Below the pieces are notes generated by a model. It searched no databases. It worked only from the letters and a program-made list of their open reading frames with translations, and had not been told where the DNA came from. The translations under genes were made by a program, and so were the position numbers. From contig JANSYA010000001.1 of the NCBI GenBank assembly GCA_024742665.1, positions 1,443,001 through 1,507,000 of the forward strand: a stretch of DNA of 64,000 nt, read 5' to 3'. Origin of the DNA: a bacterium. Its GTDB lineage: Bacteria > Spirochaetota > Leptospiria > Leptospirales > Leptonemataceae. Shown here in pieces: positions 41,837 to 49,347 of this stretch. The first letter of the stretch is position 1; the number at the start of each line of letters is the position of its first letter.

Positions 41837-41901
41837 CGAAATATAAAAGTTAGAGCATAATAAGTCTTAGCGAAATACAAGAGTTGGCGAATAATAAACG
41901 T
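41834..41901. repeat. 34-bp imperfect tandem repeat starting at a stop codon
   Basis: Units at 41834-41867 and 41868-41901 both begin TAGCGAAATA and share A-rich blocks (AGAGTT-like and ATAATAA). The first TAG is the stop of the TonB-like gene. A third partial unit (TAGCGGCGAA) begins around 41902. The AT-rich content contrasts with both flanking genes, and it is the whole intergenic region before the PrsW-like gene. Confidence 0.75.
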
Positions 41902-41970
41902 TAGCGGCGAAGAATTCTAAGTAATACAAAATGCATATTAATAATCCCAATCATCGCGCGAGGCTGTCCC

Positions 41971-43989
41971 ATGGACGCTGATCTGCCTCGCTGGCTGGGC
42001 ATCATGCTGGGCTTTCTGAGCGTCGGCCCGCTGATGCTGCTGTTCAGTGTGAAGTCGATCAAGCAGTACGGCGGACCGGTCGGTCGCCTCTGGGAGCGAC
42101 TGATCGAACCGCGCCTGGACGGCGTGTCGCGCCGCTTCGTCAGCCTGGCCGTATTCGCCGGGATGGCGGCCGGCATGCTTTCGATTCCCGTCGTTGTGCA
42201 AGTAAATGAATTCCTATTTGAAAACGTGAGCCTGGCCTTTCGTCCGAGCGAACCCATGGCGATTCTGACGCAGATCGCTTTTATCCAGGCGGGACTGATC
42301 GAAGAGCTGGCGAAGAACGCCCTGGGATTGGTCTTCGCTTTTTTGATCTGCCGGGCTCCGTCGCCGTCCGGCGGCGACGCCGCGCGAAACGATCGTCGGC
42401 TCTTTTTGAAATCGACGCCCTTTCTTTTCGCCGGGGCGGGGCTCGGCTTCGCGCTGCTTGAAAATAGCCAGTACATTCGATACTATGCGTCCCTGGGACC
42501 CGGCGGAATCTTTCTCGGCCGCTCCCTGATCGCCACGTCGGCTCACGCGCTTTTGAATTTGTATTTCGGTCTGTGCTTGCTTTCGGCGACGCGGGAAAAT
42601 TTCGCGCGCACAGTCCTGCGAGCGCTGGCGATCGTCGTACTCTGGCACGGTGTGTACGATTTTTTCGCGCTGCCGCCCGTGGCGCTTTCGCAGTGGCTGA
42701 CGATGGTCTTTTTGTGTATTATCATTTATATTACGCTTTCGAAACTGTATCGCGAGCTGCCGGAGCTGCGCTATCGACCGCTGCGCCCCGCGCTCGAAGT
42801 CGCCGCGGAGCAGGCGGAGTTATCGGGGCTGCCGCCTCTGGAGTCCAATCAAATGCGCGATGAAAATCCAATGAGCGTCGGCGCTTTCGAATCGGCCAAC
42901 GAGACGAAAGCGGAGGATAGTTCCGGCAGGCAGCCTACCGCGGCCGAGTGGCACGAACGTCTGGCGGTCTTGCCGGCCGTTCCGGATCGCTTTGAAGAAT
43001 TCTTTTTGGCCGACCCCTGGCGGCTGCGTTTGCCTGCGGGCGATCAGAGCATGCCGTACGAATTCTCCGAGTTCGCGCAGCTGTCGTCCGAAAGTCTGGC
43101 TTTGATCGCGCGGCCCGGAACGATGCCGCTCTCGGCCTCGCAGCTGCCGGCGAAAATCGCGCAGTCCTGGGCCGACGAAGCGGAGTGGTGGTGTCGCGTT
43201 TTTCAAGTCGAGCGTCCCCATGGACGCTGGGATACCACCAGTTTCGCGCAGGGATTGGCTGGATCGGAAGCCGGGGCTCCTGCGTCGGGCGATGCGGACT
43301 CTGCAAACGATCGCGCGGCCGTATCGCCGCGGATATTCGAAGACCTGGCCGGGGCCGGCGTCGATTTACTGAGGACTGTGCCCTTTCAGGTGCTGGAGTT
43401 TCGCGTCGCGAATCCCCCGGAAGATCGCAGCGTGGTGGAAAGCGCCGATGCGCCGCAGACAGCGGGCGAAGCGAACGCGGTCGGAGGCGAACGCTACGTT
43501 TATATCACGCAGGGTTTGAGCGAATTGTACGAGCGGGAGCTGCTGGTGTCGTTTTCGCATCCGCACCCGATGGTGCGCTGGTTCTTTTTGCATCTCGCAT
43601 CGATGTCGCCCGATCAGGCGCCCTGGCTGCGCGAGTTTCACGCTTTCTATTCGGAGCGGGTGGACGGCCTGGGCGATCCGCGGGGCTGGCTGCGCTTTTA
43701 TGTCAGCGTGCCGATGATCGATCCAATCGTGGCGCGCATCGCGGCGCAGCCGGAAGAGTCCGGTAAGGGCGCACGTCTGTCCGTTACAGACGCCGATCGC
43801 GACAATGCGGTCGGAAGCGCTTCGCGGCCCGTTCGCGCCGCCCGGGATCTGCCGCTGCAAATTTTAATGTGCGCCTATCCGGACGGGGCCTATATCGCGC
43901 GCCGGGGAGTGCCCGGCTATCTACAGGCGCTGCGCCATCTTGGCTATCCCTGGCACAACGATTTTCGCCGGCCGGCTGTGGACCTTTGA
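41971..43989 (+). CDS. PrsW-family intramembrane metalloprotease with long C-terminal extension
   Basis: A 672-aa protein. The N-terminal ~260 residues have seven or eight membrane helices with the PrsW-family (CPBP-related) motifs: EELAK (111-115), F-x-x-x-ENSQY (160-168), SAHALLN (190-196) and WHGVYD (225-230), supplying the Glu and His ligands for a zinc-type site. Such enzymes cleave membrane proteins within the bilayer, e.g. anti-sigma factors. The remaining ~400 residues are soluble, Pro/Ala/Glu-rich, and unusual for the family; they include AEWWCRVFQVERPHGRWD and VSFSHPHPMVRWFFLHLAS. No anti-sigma/sigma pair is adjacent. The 3' end overlaps a small convergent frame by 69 bp. Confidence 0.8.
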   Translation: MDADLPRWLGIMLGFLSVGPLMLLFSVKSIKQYGGPVGRLWERLIEPRLDGVSRRFVSLAVFAGMAAGMLSIPVVVQVNEFLFENVSLAFRPSEPMAILTQIAFIQAGLIEELAKNALGLVFAFLICRAPSPSGGDAARNDRRLFLKSTPFLFAGAGLGFALLENSQYIRYYASLGPGGIFLGRSLIATSAHALLNLYFGLCLLSATRENFARTVLRALAIVVLWHGVYDFFALPPVALSQWLTMVFLCIIIYITLSKLYRELPELRYRPLRPALEVAAEQAELSGLPPLESNQMRDENPMSVGAFESANETKAEDSSGRQPTAAEWHERLAVLPAVPDRFEEFFLADPWRLRLPAGDQSMPYEFSEFAQLSSESLALIARPGTMPLSASQLPAKIAQSWADEAEWWCRVFQVERPHGRWDTTSFAQGLAGSEAGAPASGDADSANDRAAVSPRIFEDLAGAGVDLLRTVPFQVLEFRVANPPEDRSVVESADAPQTAGEANAVGGERYVYITQGLSELYERELLVSFSHPHPMVRWFFLHLASMSPDQAPWLREFHAFYSERVDGLGDPRGWLRFYVSVPMIDPIVARIAAQPEESGKGARLSVTDADRDNAVGSASRPVRAARDLPLQILMCAYPDGAYIARRGVPGYLQALRHLGYPWHNDFRRPAVDL

Positions 43990-44244
43990 TCGATCGCTCA
44001 CGAGACCTGGTCTCTGTGGCTGGCCGGCACACCTGTTGCTCGTGCTCGGCGGTGAATGCACGCAGGTCGTCGAATTTTCGCGGGGGCTTCTTGCCTGACC
44101 ACTGCTGGTTTCAGGGAACAAGCTCGTGTTGAAAATTGAGTGGCAGGGACACGAGGGACCATGGGTGAAATAGTAGCTGGCAATCGGCATGGCGCCGAGA
44201 AAAAGGCCCGCCAATAGAAAGAGTGCCGTCTGAAGTAGATTCAC
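43921..44244 (-). CDS. Possible small membrane-anchored protein, GTGA-coupled to the upstream gene
   Basis: A 107-aa frame starting at GTG 44244 that overlaps the TGA of the upstream four-helix protein gene in the classic GTGA arrangement. The first 25 residues (NLLQTALFLLAGLFLGAMPIASYYF) form a convincing membrane helix or signal, followed by a Cys-Pro-Cys (SCPCHSIF). The rest is Ser/Arg/Pro-rich and poorly protein-like, and its last 69 bp run into the PrsW-like gene. Either it is real with an unstructured tail, or a frameshift has replaced the original end after about residue 40. Kept at low confidence because of the coupling and the good N-terminus. Confidence 0.4.
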   Translation of the reverse strand: MNLLQTALFLLAGLFLGAMPIASYYFTHGPSCPCHSIFNTSLFPETSSGQARSPRENSTTCVHSPPSTSNRCAGQPQRPGLVSDRSKVHSRPAKIVVPGIAKMAQRL

Positions 44245-44675
44245 GATTGGCCTCGGGACTTTCCGGCCTGGTTTGTTTCGCGGCGTAAGACCAATTGCAG
44301 GATTCCGATCACCAGCGGCGGCGCATAACAGAGCGGGATGTCCATATATAAGTGCTCCATTGCGACGAGCCCTCTAAAAGTGTCGAATAGATGGACGAAG
44401 GCATGCGGCAAATACCAGAGCTGCATGATGAACAGGGCGTTCCCGCGCCAGTCGCTTTGAAGGGCGCCTTTTATTGCCAGGACTGCGAACATCAGGAATA
44501 AACACCCCAGATCCCTGACGAAGTGTTCGTTTAACGGGCCGAAGTCGGGGACCCTTCCGGGCAAATTCGTATACCAATGCCCGGGATCTACCAGCATCCA
44601 GATGCCGTTGATAAAATTTCCTCCTGCGAATAACAAAAAGAAAATCTTCCATTTAAAGTTAACGTCAGTGTGCAT
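44241..44675 (-). CDS. Four-helix membrane protein of unknown function
   Basis: A 144-aa inner-membrane protein with about four hydrophobic segments: IFFLLFAGGNFINGIWML, FVRDLGCLFLMFAVLAIKGAL, ALFIMQLWYLPHAFVHLFDTF and PLCYAPPLVIGILQLVL. The conserved-looking His/Trp-rich third helix (WYLPHAFVHLFD) might bind a cofactor, but no family is recognised with confidence. ATG 44675 has GTGGGAG nine bases upstream, which decides the start over ATG 44711. It diverges from the DoxX-like gene over a region containing a perfect palindrome, so both may answer to the nearby Rrf2 regulator. A small GTGA-coupled frame follows. Confidence 0.65.
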   Translation of the reverse strand: MHTDVNFKWKIFFLLFAGGNFINGIWMLVDPGHWYTNLPGRVPDFGPLNEHFVRDLGCLFLMFAVLAIKGALQSDWRGNALFIMQLWYLPHAFVHLFDTFRGLVAMEHLYMDIPLCYAPPLVIGILQLVLRRETNQAGKSRGQS

Positions 44676-44783
44676 TGCAAAGCTCCCACGAGGCATCTCT
44701 GTCGCAGACAAGCACGCCTGAGGCGTCCGGATCTAATTGGGATTTCGATCTCAGCGAACGGAGAAAAATCATTGCCGTTTTTA

Positions 44784-44810
44784 TATTACGGATAAAATAT
44801 ATCCGTAATA
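44784..44810. promoter_or_regulatory. Perfect 27-bp operator-like palindrome before the DoxX-like gene
   Basis: TATTACGGATA (44784-44794), spacer AAATA, TATCCGTAATA (44800-44810): an 11-bp perfect inverted repeat. It lies 20 bp before ATG 44831 and is followed by the AAGGAG ribosome site (44820-44825), in the divergent region shared with the four-helix gene. The obvious candidate ligand is the Rrf2 regulator encoded at 45306-45797. Confidence 0.75.
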
Positions 44811-44830
44811 GGTTTGGTCAAGGAGAATAT

Positions 44831-45262
44831 ATGAATATCAAAGCTGGATTGATTTTCACACTCAGACTGCTTCTGGGAGCAGTGTATTTATGGGTGGTGG
44901 CGGACCGGCTGGGCCTGCTCGGTCCGGTCGGAAATCCGGGTGTCGTTTGGGGGGATTTCGAAAGTTTTCTGGATTATACTGCGACTTTGAATCCCTGGTT
45001 TCCGCGGCAGGTCTCAGACTTCCTGGGTTATGGGGCGACTTTCGTAGAGCTCGCTCTGGCCTTCTTGCTCATAGGCGGTATTCGACTAAGAGCGGCTGCT
45101 CTGGCGAGTTTCGGCTTGCTGTTGGTCTTCGCAATGAGTCTGGTTCTGGCCATCGGGCTCCGCGAAGCTTCCGGTTTTATCGTCTTTACAATCGTCGCGG
45201 CGGGGGCGTCTCTACTGATCTTTCGCGAAGCGTCCCGGAAGGCGGGTTCGCTGGCTGCATAG
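44831..45262 (+). CDS. DoxX-like membrane protein
   Basis: A 143-aa inner-membrane protein with four helices. The N-terminal segment LIFTLRLLLGAVYLWVVADRLGLLG and FVELALAFLLIGGIRLRAAALASFGLLLVFAMSL fit the DoxX/MauE-like family, linked to quinone, thiol or oxidative-stress functions in other bacteria. ATG 44831 is set by AAGGAG six bases upstream; a longer frame from 44675 would read through the operator and the ribosome site. A perfect palindrome overlaps its promoter region. The Rrf2 regulator gene lies just downstream in the opposite direction, so the three or four genes look like one regulated module. Confidence 0.75.
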   Translation: MNIKAGLIFTLRLLLGAVYLWVVADRLGLLGPVGNPGVVWGDFESFLDYTATLNPWFPRQVSDFLGYGATFVELALAFLLIGGIRLRAAALASFGLLLVFAMSLVLAIGLREASGFIVFTIVAAGASLLIFREASRKAGSLAA

Positions 45263-45305
45263 CCAGGACCGCCTGGTCCACCGCTTCACTCTGCCGCTGT
45301 CATTG

Positions 45306-45797
45306 CTAATCCAGAGCTGACTGGATCCAATGCGTGGATGCCGCCATGAGCTCGGGCGGGACCTGCCGGTCAACGCCCCGAATAATATCGGATAGCTTCT
45401 TTTCGCGAAGGACTTTGCGCCAGGCTTCATCGGCCTGGTACATCGCACTGGCAACTGCGCATATGGAATCTGCTTGCTTTCGCTTTTTCGGCAGGCAGGG
45501 GTTGTTCAGCCGAATTTCCTGGCAGTGGAAGGTCTTTTTGCTTCCCTCGACTGCTTCGACAATTTCGAGCAGGCTGATTTTCGAAGGCTTTCTCGCAATG
45601 CGATAGCCTCCTTTCGGTCCGAGAGTTCCATCGATGAGTTTCGCCAGAGCCAGAGCCTGTAGAGCCTTCGATAGGTACTCTTTGGGAATGCCGTGAAACT
45701 TCGCCAGGACTTTGGTGGGAATGTATACGCCGTCCGGAACCCGTGCCAGCAGTTCCATGCAATGAATGGCCCACTCAACCTGATTTCCCAGTTTCAT
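45306..45797 (-). CDS. Rrf2-family transcriptional regulator
   Basis: A 163-aa DNA-binding protein. The winged helix is clear: WAIHCMELLARVPDGVYIPTKVLAKFHGIPKEYLSKALQ (about residues 9-47) and LIDGTLGPKGGYRIARKPSKIS (54-75), the GPKGGY/RGGY wing typical of Rrf2. Three Cys at 92, 101 and 113 lie in the loop where IscR, NsrR and RirA bind an iron-sulphur cluster, so the protein probably senses redox, NO or iron, although the spacing (X8, X11) is its own. ATG 45797 has an AGGAA sequence upstream. The likely target is the 27-bp palindrome at 44784-44810. Confidence 0.88.
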   Translation of the reverse strand: MKLGNQVEWAIHCMELLARVPDGVYIPTKVLAKFHGIPKEYLSKALQALALAKLIDGTLGPKGGYRIARKPSKISLLEIVEAVEGSKKTFHCQEIRLNNPCLPKKRKQADSICAVASAMYQADEAWRKVLREKKLSDIIRGVDRQVPPELMAASTHWIQSALD

Positions 45798-45819
45798 CGC
45801 GTTCCTGTGACGACTGCAA

Positions 45820-45951
45820 TTGCGAAGGCTTTGCCTTCTGACGTGCAGAGTTCAGGGATGAGCTTTGCTCATCCTGTTATTCAATTGCTCTGCACTTGCG
45901 AAGGCTTCGCCTTCTGACGTGCAGAGTTCGGGGATGAGCTTTGCTCATCCC
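45820..45951. repeat. Duplicated two-hairpin element, 76-bp period
   Basis: Copies start at 45820 and 45896. Each has GAAGGC-tt(t/c)-GCCTTC, then the shared ACGTGCAGAGTTC, then GGGATGAGC-ttt-GCTCATCC. The second hairpin of copy 2 contains the stop codon of xerD (TGA, plus-strand 45945-45947). It fills the gap between xerD and the Rrf2 gene and is likely a terminator or processing signal for xerD. Confidence 0.8.
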
Positions 45952-46841
45952 CTCGGATGAAATTTCTTGTGCACTTCTTTCAGAGTGCGGCTGGCCAGGT
46001 GAGTGTAGATCTGGGTCGTGGAGATGTCGATGTGACCCAGCAGTTCCTGCACGCTGCGCAGATCGGCGTTGTTTTCGATCAGGTGCGTCGCGAAGCTGTG
46101 GCGAAAGGTATGCGGCGTTACGACTTTCTTGATTTCCGTGCGCGCCAGATATTTTTTCAGCAAGCGCCAGACGGATTTGCGATTCAGAAAATCGCCTTTC
46201 TTACTGATGAACAGATACTCGCTGTAGCGAGCTTTCAAAATGTCGTCGCGGGCGTTTTCTAAATAGCGACTCATGATCTGCAGCGATTTCTCACCGAAAG
46301 GCACGAGACGCTCGCGACCGCCTTTGCCGCGCACGGTCAAAAACATATTTTCCAGATCGACGTCTTCGAGGCGTAGATTGCAGGCTTCGGAAATCCGCAG
46401 GCCGCTGGAATACAGTAATTCGAACATCGCCTTGTCGCGCAGTTCGTATGCATCGTCTTCGCGAATGACGCCGAAGAGTTCGTCGATTTCTTCGAGGGTC
46501 AAATAGTCCGGCAGGCTCTTCTTGACTTCGGGAGTCTGGATCTTCTCGGCCGGATTGGCTTTGACTTTGTTTTCGTCTTTGAGATATTTATAGAACTGAC
46601 GCAGAGCGGCGACGGCGCGGGCCAGCGAACGGCTGGAGATCTTCTTGCGCTTCTGCTCTTTCAGAAAAGCCGATATATCGTCGGCTTCCACTTCCAGAAT
46701 GTCCGTGGACTGTTCGTCCAGGAATCCCTGAAATTTCTTAATATCATATGTATACGAGTAGATCGAGTTCTCGGAGAGTCCCCGTTCCACCAGTAAATGA
46801 TCTTGAAATGATTTGATTAATTTGGCCTGATTCTGTACCAA
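45945..46841 (-). CDS. xerD: Tyrosine recombinase of the XerC/XerD type
   Basis: A 298-aa site-specific recombinase, most likely the chromosome-dimer resolvase acting at dif. The N-terminal SAM-like core-binding domain (residues 1-100) is followed by the catalytic domain with all residues present: R149 (SGLRISEA), K173 (GKGGRERLVP), H244 and R247 (HTFRHSFATHL), H270 (LLGHIDISTT) and nucleophile Y279 (QIYTH). The start is TTG 46841, because the fold begins at residue ~8 and no ATG is nearby; upstream CAGGG is a weak ribosome site. No integron or phage genes are near, so a housekeeping role is favoured. Xer subtype (C or D) is tentative. Confidence 0.88.
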   Translation of the reverse strand: MVQNQAKLIKSFQDHLLVERGLSENSIYSYTYDIKKFQGFLDEQSTDILEVEADDISAFLKEQKRKKISSRSLARAVAALRQFYKYLKDENKVKANPAEKIQTPEVKKSLPDYLTLEEIDELFGVIREDDAYELRDKAMFELLYSSGLRISEACNLRLEDVDLENMFLTVRGKGGRERLVPFGEKSLQIMSRYLENARDDILKARYSEYLFISKKGDFLNRKSVWRLLKKYLARTEIKKVVTPHTFRHSFATHLIENNADLRSVQELLGHIDISTTQIYTHLASRTLKEVHKKFHPRG

Positions 46842-47092
46842 TTCCGCACCCTGTGTGTCGCGTATATTCGGCTATATATCTTTTGTCGGTCCGTTACATA
46901 ATCGGTCTGAAATGTCTCCCTGACATAATTTTTTACAGGGCACATTAAATTTCCTGGCAATTCGCGGATTTCGTTCGTAGAACCGGGGCAAAACAGCTGG
47001 AACTCCAGCCGGGGATGCGAAATACATGGACCAGCGGGCCGGATCGTCGGGTTCGCGAATACCAAACTCGAAGAATCGGCAGATAGAAAGCA

Positions 47093-47959
47093 ATGGATCT
47101 GAAGAAATTTGTACGCCGGGGCAGTCTCGACGAAAGCCTGCGCTATCGCGCCGTGACGCGCTTCGAGGAACAACCTCCGGGCACGATCCTGATGTTGCTG
47201 GAGGGGCGGGCCCGCCGTAAAGTTCAGCTGACGGCGAAGCGCACCCTCTACGAAAACTACTATCCGGTCTCATTCATCGGTCTTGAGGACCACCTGCTGG
47301 GTCGCACTCGCAGCGGCGCCGCGGGCATGTATCCCGGATCGCACTACGTTCTATGGGATATTGAAGACTTCAACAGCGCGCTTGAGATTCACGCGGAGCT
47401 GGCCCACCGGGCAATTTTCGAGCTTTCGCGTCGCATTCGAATTTACGACGCCCACAGCAAAACCACCGATCCGGATCTGAAGCGTGAGCACTATGTCTCA
47501 TTGGGCGCGCCGGAAGCCGAGCGAGCCGACGTGCTCTACGAAATCGGTTTCGCCGACGAAGATGAATTCCCGCCGCATCTCACCGAAAAGCTGGCGAAAA
47601 ATTTCGAGCCCGGCGACGCGCTCATGCGCCAGGGCGACGAGACGATGGATTTGTTTATCATCGTTTCCGGGGAAGTCGATGTCTTCATGAAGTCCGATCC
47701 GGCCGGCGAAGGCCGTAAGATCGACAGCCTGGGCGCCGGGGAGATGGTCGGCGAGATGGCTCAATTTGACGGCCTGCCGCGCTCGGCCGACGTCATCGCC
47801 AGCCAGCCGACACGGGCGCTTTCGTTTGGCCCCGAAGATTTTTATATGTTGTTTCAACTCCACCCGCGTTGGAGTCGCAAGCTGCTGCAAACTCTCGCCG
47901 AGCGCCTGGACCAACGTCGAGTCGCCCTTGAGACGGTCGATCTGCAGGGTTATCGCTGA
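47093..47959 (+). CDS. Twin cyclic-nucleotide-binding-domain protein
   Basis: A 288-aa cytoplasmic protein with two CNB-like beta rolls. The first (about residues 15-110) is degenerate. The second (about 155-265) is well formed: FEPGDALMRQGDETMDLFIIVSGEVDVFM and LGAGEMVGEMAQFDGLPRSADVIA, with GEMAQFDGLPRSA in place of the canonical phosphate-binding cassette (FGExALL...RxA); the R is kept. There is no helix-turn-helix or kinase domain, so it should act by binding partners rather than DNA. Leptospirales carry many CNB proteins. It stands alone between xerD (divergent) and a small gene. Confidence 0.82.
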   Translation: MDLKKFVRRGSLDESLRYRAVTRFEEQPPGTILMLLEGRARRKVQLTAKRTLYENYYPVSFIGLEDHLLGRTRSGAAGMYPGSHYVLWDIEDFNSALEIHAELAHRAIFELSRRIRIYDAHSKTTDPDLKREHYVSLGAPEAERADVLYEIGFADEDEFPPHLTEKLAKNFEPGDALMRQGDETMDLFIIVSGEVDVFMKSDPAGEGRKIDSLGAGEMVGEMAQFDGLPRSADVIASQPTRALSFGPEDFYMLFQLHPRWSRKLLQTLAERLDQRRVALETVDLQGYR

Positions 47960-48163
47960 ACGATAACTCGTTGCTCGCGCAATAAACTGCAAAGCTTTTC
48001 GTTTGTGACCTTAATCGCGTAAGCAACAGGCGTTTAACTGGTGAAAGTACCAGCAGCGCTGCTTGTGGTTTTGATATTGATAAAAGTCCGTTATGCCCTT
48101 CGTCACCTGGTTGACGTCCGGCGCTCCGCATTCGCAGCGTATGTTCGCGGGGGAGAGTCGGCA

Positions 48164-48472
48164 ATGAAGGGGCGAATGTTCATCGACGGGGAATTATTTT
48201 CCCCCGTATATCTGGCGGCCGACGAGGACGTCCTGACCATCTATCGCACGGACGGCGACGAGATCGACGTGCTGTATACGCTGCTGAAGGGCAGCCTGCA
48301 TCCCGGCGAAAACAACGAGATCTTCGTGGAAGGTTTTATGCGCAAGATGGGTGATCCTGAATTCCAGCGCCCCAGGGACGGCGAAGAGTACATGTTTCGC
48401 CGTCTGATGTTTTATCCCGAGAGCTCTTCGATGTATCGTGTGCGCAAAGGCGGCGTCGACTTCGATAGCTGA
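48164..48472 (+). CDS. Small hypothetical protein
   Basis: A 102-aa protein starting at ATG 48164, chosen because GGGGAGAG lies just upstream. A GTG at 48041 would add 41 residues with a hydrophobic, then Arg-rich, segment that looks less natural. The protein is acidic, without signal or membrane helix, and starts MKGRMFIDGELFSPVYLAAD. No family is recognised. It lies 204 bp after the CNB gene and 20 bp from the end of the convergent HAD gene. Confidence 0.55.
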   Translation: MKGRMFIDGELFSPVYLAADEDVLTIYRTDGDEIDVLYTLLKGSLHPGENNEIFVEGFMRKMGDPEFQRPRDGEEYMFRRLMFYPESSSMYRVRKGGVDFDS

Positions 48473-48491
48473 AGCCGGCGCCGGTCTAAAT

Positions 48492-49259
48492 CTATTCGGG
48501 CACGTCGGCGATATACGAAACAACGATCGCGTTGCGACCGCCGGCCAGGTCGTCCATCGTGCTGCGAAGAAACTGGTCGGCCAGATCCGGATAACCGGTC
48601 TCGGTATAGTACAGAAAGACACGCGAGTACATGCCGGTCTCCGGCGCTGAATCGTCTGCGCCCTGGTCTGCTATTGCGGAGTCCGGCGCGCCGGCCGGAT
48701 CCCTGTCGTCCGACGGCGGATGAGTTTCTTCGGTATCCCGATTGAGTTCCAGCATCGAAACAATCCGCCGAAACTTTTGATTCAGGCTCGCCCCGGTGTT
48801 GCCGTGGGCGGCGCTGTAGTCTTCGGTCACGAGCAGCCGCGAGTGTTCGAAGGGATTGCCTTTCAAGGGCAGCGGACCCGGCTGCCCCATGAATCGTTCG
48901 TTTACTCTGAGAAAATCTCGAAAGGAATAGCGCGAGAGCACGAACAAATCGTGGCCGCGAAAGATATGATTCTGGGCCGTCTTCATCAGGTGGCGGGGCA
49001 GAGTTAAATTCGCGTGATCGCGCAGTACGGCGAATTCGAATTCGTCCGGGGCGAAACATTCATTCAGCTGCAGGCCCGGAAATTTTTGCGAAGCCTGGTC
49101 GTACATGCGCAGGCCGGCTTCCCAGGCGACCCGCGATCCGACGACTCCCAGCCGCGCGTCGATGATCTTCCAGCGGGCGCTGGAACTGTACAGCACGCCG
49201 TCGAAGTCGAATATCGCCGCGTTTTTTTCTTCTCTTTCTTCAGGGACCTGCGCGCTCAT
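48492..49259 (-). CDS. HAD-superfamily-like protein
   Basis: A 255-aa protein. AAIFDFDGVLYSSSARW (residues 14-30) is the HAD motif I, D18-x-D20, which supplies the nucleophile and the Mg-binding Asp. FVLSRYSFRDFLR (around 105-117) is in the place of motif II with a Ser. Motif III Lys and motif IV acidic pair are hard to assign, because residues ~170-205 are a low-complexity Asp/Pro/Ser/Thr-rich insert. It could be a phosphatase of unknown substrate, or an inactive homologue. It starts at ATG 49259 and diverges from the symporter gene across 88 bp. Confidence 0.65.
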   Translation of the reverse strand: MSAQVPEEREEKNAAIFDFDGVLYSSSARWKIIDARLGVVGSRVAWEAGLRMYDQASQKFPGLQLNECFAPDEFEFAVLRDHANLTLPRHLMKTAQNHIFRGHDLFVLSRYSFRDFLRVNERFMGQPGPLPLKGNPFEHSRLLVTEDYSAAHGNTGASLNQKFRRIVSMLELNRDTEETHPPSDDRDPAGAPDSAIADQGADDSAPETGMYSRVFLYYTETGYPDLADQFLRSTMDDLAGGRNAIVVSYIADVPE

Positions 49260-49347
49260 AGTCAGTGCATACCGTAAAACGCCGCCGAAAGAAGCTGTCT
49301 ATCGGAAAACGCCTTTACCCTCGCGGCCCCCGGCCCACTTCTGCTGC

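Noticed and set aside
45820..45951. Possible CRISPR-like or attachment-site repeat next to xerD
   Set aside because: Only two copies, no spacers, each copy made of terminator-like hairpins; no integrase cargo or att-like crossover site.
45945..46841. xerD-type gene as the integrase of a mobile island
   Set aside because: Full housekeeping XerC/D architecture with no adjacent tRNA, direct repeats bounding an island, or phage genes.
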